Source of the DNA: Stutzerimonas azotifigens
GTDB taxonomy: Bacteria; Pseudomonadota; Gammaproteobacteria; Pseudomonadales; Pseudomonadaceae
Assembly (NCBI RefSeq): GCF_013522725.1
Contig: NZ_JAAMRF010000001.1
Span: forward strand, 248,001 to 312,000
DNA length: 64,000 nt
Reading direction: 5' to 3'
This document shows, piece by piece, positions 35,567 through 42,222 of the stretch (the stretch's first letter is position 1; each line of letters starts with the position of its first letter). Below the pieces are notes generated by a model, which saw nothing but the letters and a program-made list of their open reading frames with translations, was not told where the DNA came from and did not search any database. A program made the translations under genes and the position numbers.

Positions 35567-36100
35567 TCAGTTCATGCCGTCCAGCAGGCCGGCCAGATCG
35601 TCGGCGTGCTCTTCTTCCTGCGCCAGAATGTCTTCGAAGATGCGGCGGGTGGTCGGGTCCTTGTCACCGATGTACTGAACGATCTCGCGATAACTGTCGA
35701 TGGCGATACGCTCAGCGACCAGGTTTTCGAACACCATGTCACGCAGGCCGTTGCCCTCGGCATATTGCGCATGCGCGCGCTCGGTCAGGTTGTCGGGGTT
35801 GAAATCCGGTTCGCCGCCCAGTTGGACGATACGCTCTGCGAGACGATCGGCATGTTCCTGCTCTTCGTTGGCATGCTCGAGGAATTCATCGGCAGCAACG
35901 CTGGATTTGAGGCCGGTCGCCATATAGTAGTGGCGTTTGTAGCGCAGGTAGCAGACCAGCTCGGTCGCCAGCGCCTCGTTCAGCAGTTTGATTACGGTTT
36001 CGCGGTCGGCCGAGTAGCTTTCGGTCACCGCTCCGTTCTCGACATGCTGGCGTGCACGCTCGCGCAGTGTGTTCTTGTCGCTCAGTTGCACATAGCTCAT
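35567..36100 (-). CDS. Ferritin-like / bacterioferritin-family protein
   Basis: A 177-residue four-helix ferritin-like protein. Di-iron-type ligands are arranged as in the family: E47 (ALATELVCYLRYKRH), E80-x-x-H83 (ANEEQEHAD), E130 (NLVAERIAIDSY) and E162-x-x-H165 (QEEEHADDL). It would store iron or protect DNA and proteins from iron-driven oxidation. It resembles the P. aeruginosa protein annotated as probable bacterioferritin that lies near osmE, not the heme-binding BfrB itself; the canonical Met heme ligand was not identified. The gene converges with lpxC and shares the terminator region. Confidence 0.88.
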   Translation of the reverse strand: MSYVQLSDKNTLRERARQHVENGAVTESYSADRETVIKLLNEALATELVCYLRYKRHYYMATGLKSSVAADEFLEHANEEQEHADRLAERIVQLGGEPDFNPDNLTERAHAQYAEGNGLRDMVFENLVAERIAIDSYREIVQYIGDKDPTTRRIFEDILAQEEEHADDLAGLLDGMN

Positions 36101-36213
36101 CAGGCGTCTCCTTAATATGGCGTAGCGGCGCTGCGGAGTCTCTCCGCTGCCTGTTAGGTGCCGGGGTCACGGATCCACGGCTCGCTAATCTGATCGACAA
36201 GGGCAGGGAAAGT

Positions 36214-36360
36214 TTAGCCGGGCCGGCGCTTGCCGGCCGCTGGCGGCTCGTTGGGCTCCTCGATGGGAGCCGGCTCGCCAGGATCGTCCCTTGACGGGAT
36301 GTGTCCGGGCCCTGGCGAGCCGTCGTCACGCGGATCGGGTTCTGGACGTTGCACAGGCAT
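36214..36360 (-). CDS. Proline-rich microprotein of 48 residues
   Basis: A short frame from ATG 36360 to TAA 36214. The product begins MPVQRPEPDPRDDGSPGPG, is very rich in Pro, Asp and Glu, and ends with a basic stretch GKRRPG. No domain or membrane segment is seen, and it is probably disordered. GAGGA lies just before the ATG and the gene starts three bases after the stop of the Rho-N-type gene, so the two look co-transcribed. I recall similar proline-rich short proteins in Pseudomonas, but the function is unknown. Confidence 0.6.
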   Translation of the reverse strand: MPVQRPEPDPRDDGSPGPGHIPSRDDPGEPAPIEEPNEPPAAGKRRPG

Positions 36361-36363
36361 TCC

Positions 36364-36762
36364 TCAGCTCAGGGCCCGGATCAGCTCGTCCTTGCGCATC
36401 TTCGACCGGCCAGAAATGTCGCGTTCCCTGGCCTTTTTCATGAGCTCATCCCGAGTCATGTCGCTTAGCGAGGTACTGCCGGATTTGCTGGCGCGGGCCG
36501 ATCCCTTGTTCGGCGAGTCGCCTTTGCGCGCGTCTGCCGCTCTGTGGGCTGAATCCTTACGCTCGGCGCTTTTGGCGGTCGAAGACTTCTTCTGTCCAGA
36601 GCCGCCCTTACGCTCGCCACCGCCCGATTGTTTGTTCACAGTCGCCCAGGCACGGGCTTCGGCTTCTTTATCGGAAACCCCTTTGCTTTCGTAGCTCTCC
36701 TCGATGTGCTCGGCCTTGCGCTTCTGCTTGTCGGTGTATTTGCTCTTATCACCTTGGGGCAT
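36364..36762 (-). CDS. Rho-termination-factor N-domain-like (SAP-type) protein
   Basis: A highly charged 132-residue protein. The N-terminal segment DKSKYTDKQKRKAEHIEESY with KEAEARAWATVNK resembles the ChaB/plasmid-stabilisation-type segment seen in many Pseudomonas proteins. A disordered Lys/Ser/Gly linker (about 47-95) follows, then a Rho-N/SAP-like module (DMTRDELMKKARERDISGRSKMRKDELIRAL) that usually binds nucleic acid. Members are often called plasmid stabilisation proteins; there is no plasmid context here. Probably a stress-related nucleoid or RNA-binding protein, which is inference. Confidence 0.75.
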   Translation of the reverse strand: MPQGDKSKYTDKQKRKAEHIEESYESKGVSDKEAEARAWATVNKQSGGGERKGGSGQKKSSTAKSAERKDSAHRAADARKGDSPNKGSARASKSGSTSLSDMTRDELMKKARERDISGRSKMRKDELIRALS

Positions 36763-36800
36763 GATGCGTACCTCATCGTGTGCTGTTGGGGCGCGGCGTC

Positions 36801-37139
36801 CTACAGGCGACGTGCGCGCTGGTTTTCATCCATCTGCCTGCAGGTCAGGAAGCCTTTGCCATCAACGCGCCCATTGGCGTCGAAGCTGACGAAGTAAGGT
36901 TGCTGTTCGTCGTTGTGGGTGAGGATGTAGTCATTGCAGGTGCCAGGGCTGGCAACTCTGTCACTCGTGGTCGAAGGCTCGCCGCCCAGGGACAGCACCT
37001 GAGCGCGAGTCATCCCGTCACGTACGTCCTTGACCAGTGGTTCGTCGCGAAAGGTCACGCGATCGACCGGGTTTTGCACGTGCCCAGCGCAACCGGTGAG
37101 CAGCGCGACGGTGATTAGCGAGGCAATAGGCTTGATCAT
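36801..37139 (-). CDS. osmE: Osmotically inducible lipoprotein OsmE (SmpA/BamE family)
   Basis: A 112-residue lipoprotein with a lipobox ending at Cys17 (LLTGC) and a SmpA/OmlA fold: VKDVRDGMTRAQVLSLGGEPST, then GTCNDYILTHND and FVSFDANGRVDGKGFLTC. This order matches E. coli OsmE. In Pseudomonas osmE belongs to the osmotic and envelope-stress genes. AGGAAGG precedes the ATG. I could not find a convincing AlgU promoter in the upstream region, although a CAACTT with a TCTAA is present with a spacer two bases too short. Confidence 0.9.
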   Translation of the reverse strand: MIKPIASLITVALLTGCAGHVQNPVDRVTFRDEPLVKDVRDGMTRAQVLSLGGEPSTTSDRVASPGTCNDYILTHNDEQQPYFVSFDANGRVDGKGFLTCRQMDENQRARRL

Positions 37140-37628
37140 GCGTACCTTCCTACGGTGTCGGATTTGTAGGTTGGGCCCTGCAAATTTCGATGAGTTTCAC
37201 TTTTAGAAAGAATTAGAAACACAGGGAGGGTAAGTTGCGTTCCCTGGGAAGATTTAAAGCGTCGCTTAAAATTAGCTATTAGGCGGGGATTAGGCGCAAA
37301 TAGGCCGGCAAAATACGATTAAATGGCTGGCATATAGATATCATCGCGATTTTTCTTGGTTCCGATGATGAGAAAAGGTGCTGTTAAGGGTTTCACTCGG
37401 GAACAAAACCCTTTGCAATTGGCCTGAACCTGGCCTTGCTCCGAAGGCCGCACTTGAACCGGTCGCAACGAAATAGTTGCTTGACGAAGGATCGGCCCGT
37501 CCAAAGGGTTTTCCGGCTATGGTCGCTCGATAACCTCCGGAGCTCAGCCTTGCGCCGCAGCACAAGCGGCCTGATTTGATGGCGTCGAGGCAACGCATCG
37601 ACGTTCACTGATTCACTTGAGGTAACAA
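37140..37628. other. 489-base region without a supported gene between osmE and rfbD
   Basis: The overlapping short minus-strand frames here (60-85 residues) have no ribosome site or recognisable domain. The region is A/T-rich near 37195-37340. It contains a perfect 8-bp inverted repeat, AAGGGTTT (37386-37393) and AAACCCTT (37406-37413), with a 12-base loop, and a second AAAGGGTTTT copy near 37503. It must carry the divergent promoters of osmE and rfbD, and could hold a small RNA. Confidence 0.55.
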
Positions 37629-38552
37629 ATGAAGATCCTTGTATGTGGCGCTAATGGGCAGGTCGGGCGGGACATCATCAGTCGCGCGCCGATGTTCGGT
37701 CTGGAGGCCATCAGTCTCGACCGTAGCCAACTCGACATTACTCAGGCCGATCAGGTGGAACAGGCGGTGTTGCGCTACCGGCCGAGGCTGATCATCAATT
37801 CGGCCGCATACACCAACGTGGACACGGCCGAGACGGAGCAGGCACTCGCCGAAGCGGTAAATCGCGACGGCCCGGGCAACCTCGCGGCGGTGGCCGAGAA
37901 ATTCGGCATTGCATTGCTGCACATCTCCACCGATTACGTCTTCTCAGGCGAAGCCAAGGCGCCATATAGGGAAACCGACACGACTGGGCCGACCGGTGTC
38001 TATGGTGCGAGCAAGCTGGCCGGTGAAGCCATGATCCAGGACCGTCTGGCTAGGCATGTGATTCTGCGTACGAGCTGGGTGTACGGCATTCACGGCCACA
38101 ATTTCGTCAAAACCATGCTGCGGGTCGGCGCCCAGCGCGACGAGCTCTCAGTGGTCTGTGATCAGTTCGGATGCCCAACCAAGGCCAGTAGCATTGCAGA
38201 CACGCTGCTCGAGCTGGCGCGCCGTTACGAGCGCCAAGGTGAGTTGCCGTGGGGGCTTTACCACTACAGTGGGCGCTCCCCCTGCTCTTGGTACGACTTT
38301 GCCGTGGAGATCTTTCAGCAGGCACGAGCGCAAGGCCTACTGGAGAGCCGGCCGACGGTTTTCGCCATCCCCACCAGCGAATACCCGACACCGGCGCAAC
38401 GGCCCATGTGGTCAGTGCTCGATTGCACCCGTTTCGAGTCCACCTTTGGCCTGCCGACACGCGATTGGCGTGATGAGTTGACCGAGGTGGTCCAACATCT
38501 TGCACAGATCGAGCGCAACTCCCATCAGATGGAGCGGCGAGCGCGCGCCTGA
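37629..38552 (+). CDS. rfbD: dTDP-4-dehydrorhamnose reductase (RmlD)
   Basis: NADPH-dependent short-chain reductase, last step of dTDP-L-rhamnose synthesis. The 307-residue product begins MKILVCGANGQVGRDI (nucleotide-binding glycine motif) and contains STDYVFSG and the catalytic YGASKLAGE, then RTSWVYG. A GAGGTAAC site precedes the ATG. It is alone: no rfbA, rfbB or rfbC is next to it, so it may be a second copy or a stand-alone reductase with another nucleotide-sugar substrate. Confidence 0.9.
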   Translation: MKILVCGANGQVGRDIISRAPMFGLEAISLDRSQLDITQADQVEQAVLRYRPRLIINSAAYTNVDTAETEQALAEAVNRDGPGNLAAVAEKFGIALLHISTDYVFSGEAKAPYRETDTTGPTGVYGASKLAGEAMIQDRLARHVILRTSWVYGIHGHNFVKTMLRVGAQRDELSVVCDQFGCPTKASSIADTLLELARRYERQGELPWGLYHYSGRSPCSWYDFAVEIFQQARAQGLLESRPTVFAIPTSEYPTPAQRPMWSVLDCTRFESTFGLPTRDWRDELTEVVQHLAQIERNSHQMERRARA

Positions 38553-38820
38553 TTGAGTTTTGCTCGGGTGGCGTTGGTCGGTTCGCCACAAGTGGTGGCC
38601 TGGCCAAGCGGAGGCAGCGTGCTTGCTTCCGGCTTTAGTTGGAGTGCGGCCGGTCAGACCCAGCCGGAAAGTCTAGCCACCCTGCTCGCTGGACATGCTT
38701 CCGGTTCTGATGCGGTTGGGTGTCTTGAGGGGGCGATGACCGTCTTGCCCGGCGAAAGGGCGAACGGATGGGGGGGAGGGGTGTCAGAAAATTAGCCCCT
38801 TCATTACCCGGGAGAACACC

Positions 38821-38907
38821 ATGCTGAAATTCATTGGCGGTACCGCAGGCATCATTTTCATCATCGGGCTCATCGTGGTCATCGGGATCTTCAAACTGAT
38901 CTTCTGA
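38821..38907 (+). CDS. Small membrane peptide of 28 residues
   Basis: A short frame from ATG 38821 to TGA 38905-38907. The peptide starts MLKFIGGTAG and is otherwise almost entirely Ile, Leu, Val, Phe and Gly, ending KLIF: one membrane helix with a Lys at each end. GGGAG lies eight bases before the ATG. No family can be named. The upstream 268 bases (38553-38820) hold no other supported gene; an 80-residue frame there looks spurious. A short hairpin with CCTTTT (38960-38978) could end its transcript. Confidence 0.6.
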   Translation: MLKFIGGTAGIIFIIGLIVVIGIFKLIF

Positions 38908-38957
38908 CCCAGCTTGCGCCACGGCTTCTCCTGAAGTCATGGCGCTGCCTTTTCGCT

Positions 38958-39689
38958 TCAGCCCTGGAAGGGCTCCTTTTGCGACGACGTCGCCATGATA
39001 TCTTCGAGGCTGAGGCCAGTGAGCCCGTGAATGGTTCGCCAAAGAAAGTAGAAGATACCCATCATCATCATCATGCTCGGAATCGCGATCATCGGATAAC
39101 TGAGTAGCGTCATGCGTCCCAACTCCTCATTGAACGCTTCGCTGCCCGCTGGGCTGTGAACGATCCATTTCGCCAGTACATAATTCATGAACGATGAGAA
39201 GAAAAACGTGCCGCTGAGCCAGTAAGTGGCGCGCTGCAGGCGTGTTTCGAAGTGCTCGACCTGGCCGTTGCGCTCGAGTTGCTGGTGGATCTTGTCGACG
39301 TTGAGCACCTTCGGGTTATAGAGCATGGTGCGGATCAGCGGATAGCGTGTGCGAGTCGAGGCCAGCACGACGATGCCGAGAATGCCGGGAATCGTCGCTT
39401 CCTTGATGGCCAGCCACTGCGGGTCGAGCTTCAGCAGGCCGATGCCTCCCGTCAGCAGCACGCTGACCAGCCCGAGCAAGGCGATCCAGTTGAACTTGCG
39501 GTACTGGATCAGTTCCAGTGCGCCCCAGCCCAGTGGAAAGGCGAGGGCCAGCAACAGCGCGCCATCCGGGCCGAGCCGCTCTTCGCCGCTGAGCTTCATC
39601 AGAATGAGCGATGGAATCAGGATACTGACCGCCAGGTCGATGAGCGGGCGGGGTTTATGTTGGGCAGGGGCGTTCTGAGAGTCAGTCAT
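38958..39689 (-). CDS. VC0807-type integral membrane protein
   Basis: A 243-residue membrane protein with about six hydrophobic segments, recalled as the VC0807 family of unknown function. Recognisable parts are RPLIDLAVSILIPSLILMKLSG, LGWGALELIQYRKFNWIALLGL, RYPLIRTMLYNPKVLN and the C-terminal PMIAIPSMMMMMGIFYFLWRTI. The ATG at 39689 gives MTDSQN, similar to homologues I recall; an upstream start at 39782 would overlap the next gene. It lies downstream of the YbhN-type gene and may be co-transcribed with it. Confidence 0.7.
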   Translation of the reverse strand: MTDSQNAPAQHKPRPLIDLAVSILIPSLILMKLSGEERLGPDGALLLALAFPLGWGALELIQYRKFNWIALLGLVSVLLTGGIGLLKLDPQWLAIKEATIPGILGIVVLASTRTRYPLIRTMLYNPKVLNVDKIHQQLERNGQVEHFETRLQRATYWLSGTFFFSSFMNYVLAKWIVHSPAGSEAFNEELGRMTLLSYPMIAIPSMMMMMGIFYFLWRTIHGLTGLSLEDIMATSSQKEPFQG

Positions 39690-39774
39690 ATCATCAAGGC
39701 AGTTGGCTGAAGGGGCATGATCGCCTGCGAGTCTTGCCGCCGCTAGACCACATTCGTCGGATGGGCGCGCCGTC

Positions 39775-40722
39775 TCAATCACCCGGCAGTTCGACGCGCT
39801 TGCGTGACCACTGACGGACCTCGAAGCCTAGCACCACCATGATCGCCAGTGCGAACGGCAATAGCAGGTACAGGCAGCGAAAAACGATCAGCGCTGCCAG
39901 GACGTCTGCCGTTTGCAGCTCCGGCAGTGCGGCGATGAAGGTCACTTCCAGCACGCCGAGCCCGCCTGGGGCGTGGGACAGCAAGGCCAGGGAGAACGAG
40001 GCGAGGAACACGCCCAGCACCACCAGGTAGCCGGGGTTCTGCTCCACTGGCAGCGCGAAATAGATGATCGCTGCGGCGCAGATCAGCTCCAGCGGGCCGG
40101 CTAGCAGCTGCCGGCCCACGATGGCCAGGCGCGGATATTCGATGTGCCATTTGCCGAGGCGCCAGGGCGCGCGTTCGCGCCAGGCGCCGAACACATACAG
40201 CGCTACCAGCGCGAGGATCGCGCCGCCGACGGCGTAGGAGACCCATGGATCGACGCTGACGATGCGGTTCAGCAGGTCCGGGCGCAACAGCATCACCATC
40301 CCGATGGTCAGCAAGGTGCCGAGCACGAAGGTCAACGAGCAGAACACGATGAGCACGCCGATCTCGTGGGGCGTCAGGCCCTTGCTGCGGTACGCGCGAT
40401 AGCGCACTACCGCGCCGGAGAATACCGAAGCGCCGATGTTATGGGCCAATGCGTAGGTGGTGAAGGAGCACAAGGTGATGAACCACCAGGAAATCCGCTT
40501 GCCCAGGTGAGCCATGGCGATGCGATCGTACCAGGCCAGCGCGCTGTAGGCGCCCAGGGTGGCGCCAAGGGCGAGCAACCAGTTGCGATGGCCGATGGCG
40601 GCAAGGCTGCCCATCACTTCCGCCAGCGATATGTTGCGCAATTCGTGATACAGCAGGTAGCTGGAGAACAGCACTGCCGCAAGCCCAATGAGGGTCCAGG
40701 CGGCATCGCTCCTTTTCATCAT
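39775..40722 (-). CDS. YbhN / UPF0104 family membrane protein (MprF-like flippase fold)
   Basis: A 315-residue polytopic protein with about eight membrane segments of the lysylphosphatidylglycerol synthase membrane-region family. Family motifs are AYSALAWYDRIA, YALAHNIGASVFSGAVVRYRAYRSKGL and LLSHAPGGLGVLEVTFIAALPE. It lacks the soluble synthase domain, so it may move or bind a lipid without making one. The start at 40722 is the first good ATG after a 63-codon non-conserved extension; a second ATG follows at once. Confidence 0.8.
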   Translation of the reverse strand: MMKRSDAAWTLIGLAAVLFSSYLLYHELRNISLAEVMGSLAAIGHRNWLLALGATLGAYSALAWYDRIAMAHLGKRISWWFITLCSFTTYALAHNIGASVFSGAVVRYRAYRSKGLTPHEIGVLIVFCSLTFVLGTLLTIGMVMLLRPDLLNRIVSVDPWVSYAVGGAILALVALYVFGAWRERAPWRLGKWHIEYPRLAIVGRQLLAGPLELICAAAIIYFALPVEQNPGYLVVLGVFLASFSLALLSHAPGGLGVLEVTFIAALPELQTADVLAALIVFRCLYLLLPFALAIMVVLGFEVRQWSRKRVELPGD

Positions 40723-40968
40723 CGAGAATTCATCACGCAGGTGGGCTCCTTTGCCTCGGCCAGTGATTCGGCTGGCGTGGAGCGGGACGGGCAGAAAGGC
40801 CCGTATCATGCACGCAGCCACAGCAATCGGCCAGTAATGCTTGAATCGATCCTGGCATGCTCCATTCGTTCCTTTAACGTACCGCAACACCTCCTGTCCC
40901 GTTGCCGGCAACCCAGGCCAGAGGCCTGTTGTCGACCAATCAGGTTCAGACGAATTCAGGGGCGGGCA

Positions 40969-42216
40969 ATGACCGACATACCGCGTGATGACAGCCTGGA
41001 AAGCTCGACGGCATTGTTGCGGGAAGGCTACACCTTCATCAGTGATCGCTGCCGCGCGCTAGGTACGGATGTGTTCCAGACACGACTGCTGATGCAGAAC
41101 ACGATCTGCATGAGTGGCGAGGAAGCCTCGCGGCTTTTCTATGACAAGGCGCTTTTCCAGCGCGCCCATGCCGCGCCGCGGATGCTCCAGCAAACGCTGT
41201 TCGGGCGCGGCGGTGTGCAGGGGCTCGATGGTGAAGCGCACCTGCAGCGCAAGCGGCTGTTCATGTTGTTGCTAGACGCCAATGGCGTGGCCGAAATGGT
41301 GCGGTTGGCGCAGGAGCAATGGGAGGCGGCCATCGAGCGCTGGACCCAGGCCGATCGGGTGGTCTTGCTGATCGAGTCCCAGCGGATTCTCACCCAGGCC
41401 GCATGCCGGTGGGCCGCCGTGCCGTTGGCGGATGACGAGGTCGAGGTCAGGCGAGCGCAGCTGGCTGCGATGATCGACGGCGCCGGCGGGATTGGCGCGC
41501 GCCATTGGCAGGCACGCAAGTCACGCCGTGAGGCGGAGCGATGGGCAGGGGCGCTGATCGAGCAGGTGCGCTCCGGAACATTCTCGGTCCCGGCCGATAG
41601 TGCGCTGTATGCCGTGGCGGCGTATCGGGACGCCGATGGCGAGCGGCTCGATACGCGGATTGCGGCGGTCGAGTTGCTCAACCTGCTGCGCCCGACGGTC
41701 GCGGTGTCGCGCTTTATCGTATACGCGGCGCTCGAATTGCTGGCCAACCCCGACTGGCGCCAGCGATTGGCCGAGGGCTCTGACGAAGACCTCGAACTGT
41801 TCGCTCAGGAAGTTCGTCGGCTCTACGCCTTCTTCCCGTTCACGGCCGCCAGGGTGCGCAAGGATTTCGAATGGAAGGGCTACCGCTTCGCCGAGGGGAC
41901 CCGGGTGATGCTCGACCTGTATGGGACCAACCGCGACCCGCGCAATTGGGGCGATCCCGATAGGTTCCAGCCGGAGCGCTTCGAACGCTGGGACGGCAGC
42001 CCGTACAATTTCATTACCCAGGGCGGTGGTGAGGCGGCGACCAATCACCGCTGCCCCGGTGAGCGGCTGGCTATCGAGTTGCTCAAGCAGGCCCTGCGCA
42101 TGCTGACGCAGGAGATGGAGTATGGCGTACCGGCCCAAGATCTTCGGATCGACAAGTCGAGGATGCCGGCCCAGCCGGAGAGCTGCTTGGTGATCAGTGA
42201 CGTGCGCAGGCGCTGA
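40969..42216 (+). CDS. CYP152-type cytochrome P450 (fatty-acid peroxygenase family)
   Basis: A 415-residue P450 with the heme Cys at residue 362, in the motif QGGG...HRCPGE, where the typical FxxGxxxCxG helix is extended as in the peroxygenases. Arg241-Pro242 (in LLRPTVAVSRF) matches the acid-binding Arg-Pro of P450BSbeta, and residue 84 (GVQGLDG) is Gln, as in the hydroxylating enzymes, rather than the His of the decarboxylase OleT. The CYP152 enzymes use H2O2 and need no reductase, and no redox partner is nearby. Predicted role: alpha- or beta-hydroxylation of fatty acids. The ATG at 40969 is chosen; upstream sequence is non-coding. Convergent with retS, six bases away. Confidence 0.88.
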   Translation: MTDIPRDDSLESSTALLREGYTFISDRCRALGTDVFQTRLLMQNTICMSGEEASRLFYDKALFQRAHAAPRMLQQTLFGRGGVQGLDGEAHLQRKRLFMLLLDANGVAEMVRLAQEQWEAAIERWTQADRVVLLIESQRILTQAACRWAAVPLADDEVEVRRAQLAAMIDGAGGIGARHWQARKSRREAERWAGALIEQVRSGTFSVPADSALYAVAAYRDADGERLDTRIAAVELLNLLRPTVAVSRFIVYAALELLANPDWRQRLAEGSDEDLELFAQEVRRLYAFFPFTAARVRKDFEWKGYRFAEGTRVMLDLYGTNRDPRNWGDPDRFQPERFERWDGSPYNFITQGGGEAATNHRCPGERLAIELLKQALRMLTQEMEYGVPAQDLRIDKSRMPAQPESCLVISDVRRR

Positions 42217-42222
42217 ACAGAC

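Noticed and set aside
35886..36329. 147-residue minus-strand frame upstream of the ferritin-like gene
   Set aside because: Overlaps the ferritin-like gene in another frame. The real coding signal in that gap is the 48-residue frame at 36214-36360.
36964..37240. AlgU-type promoter for osmE
   Set aside because: CAACTT and TCTAA are present, but the spacer is 14 rather than 16-17 bases, so the match is not convincing.
38553..38795. 80-residue plus-strand frame directly after rfbD
   Set aside because: Begins right at the rfbD stop with no ribosome site and no recognisable motif; treated as non-coding.
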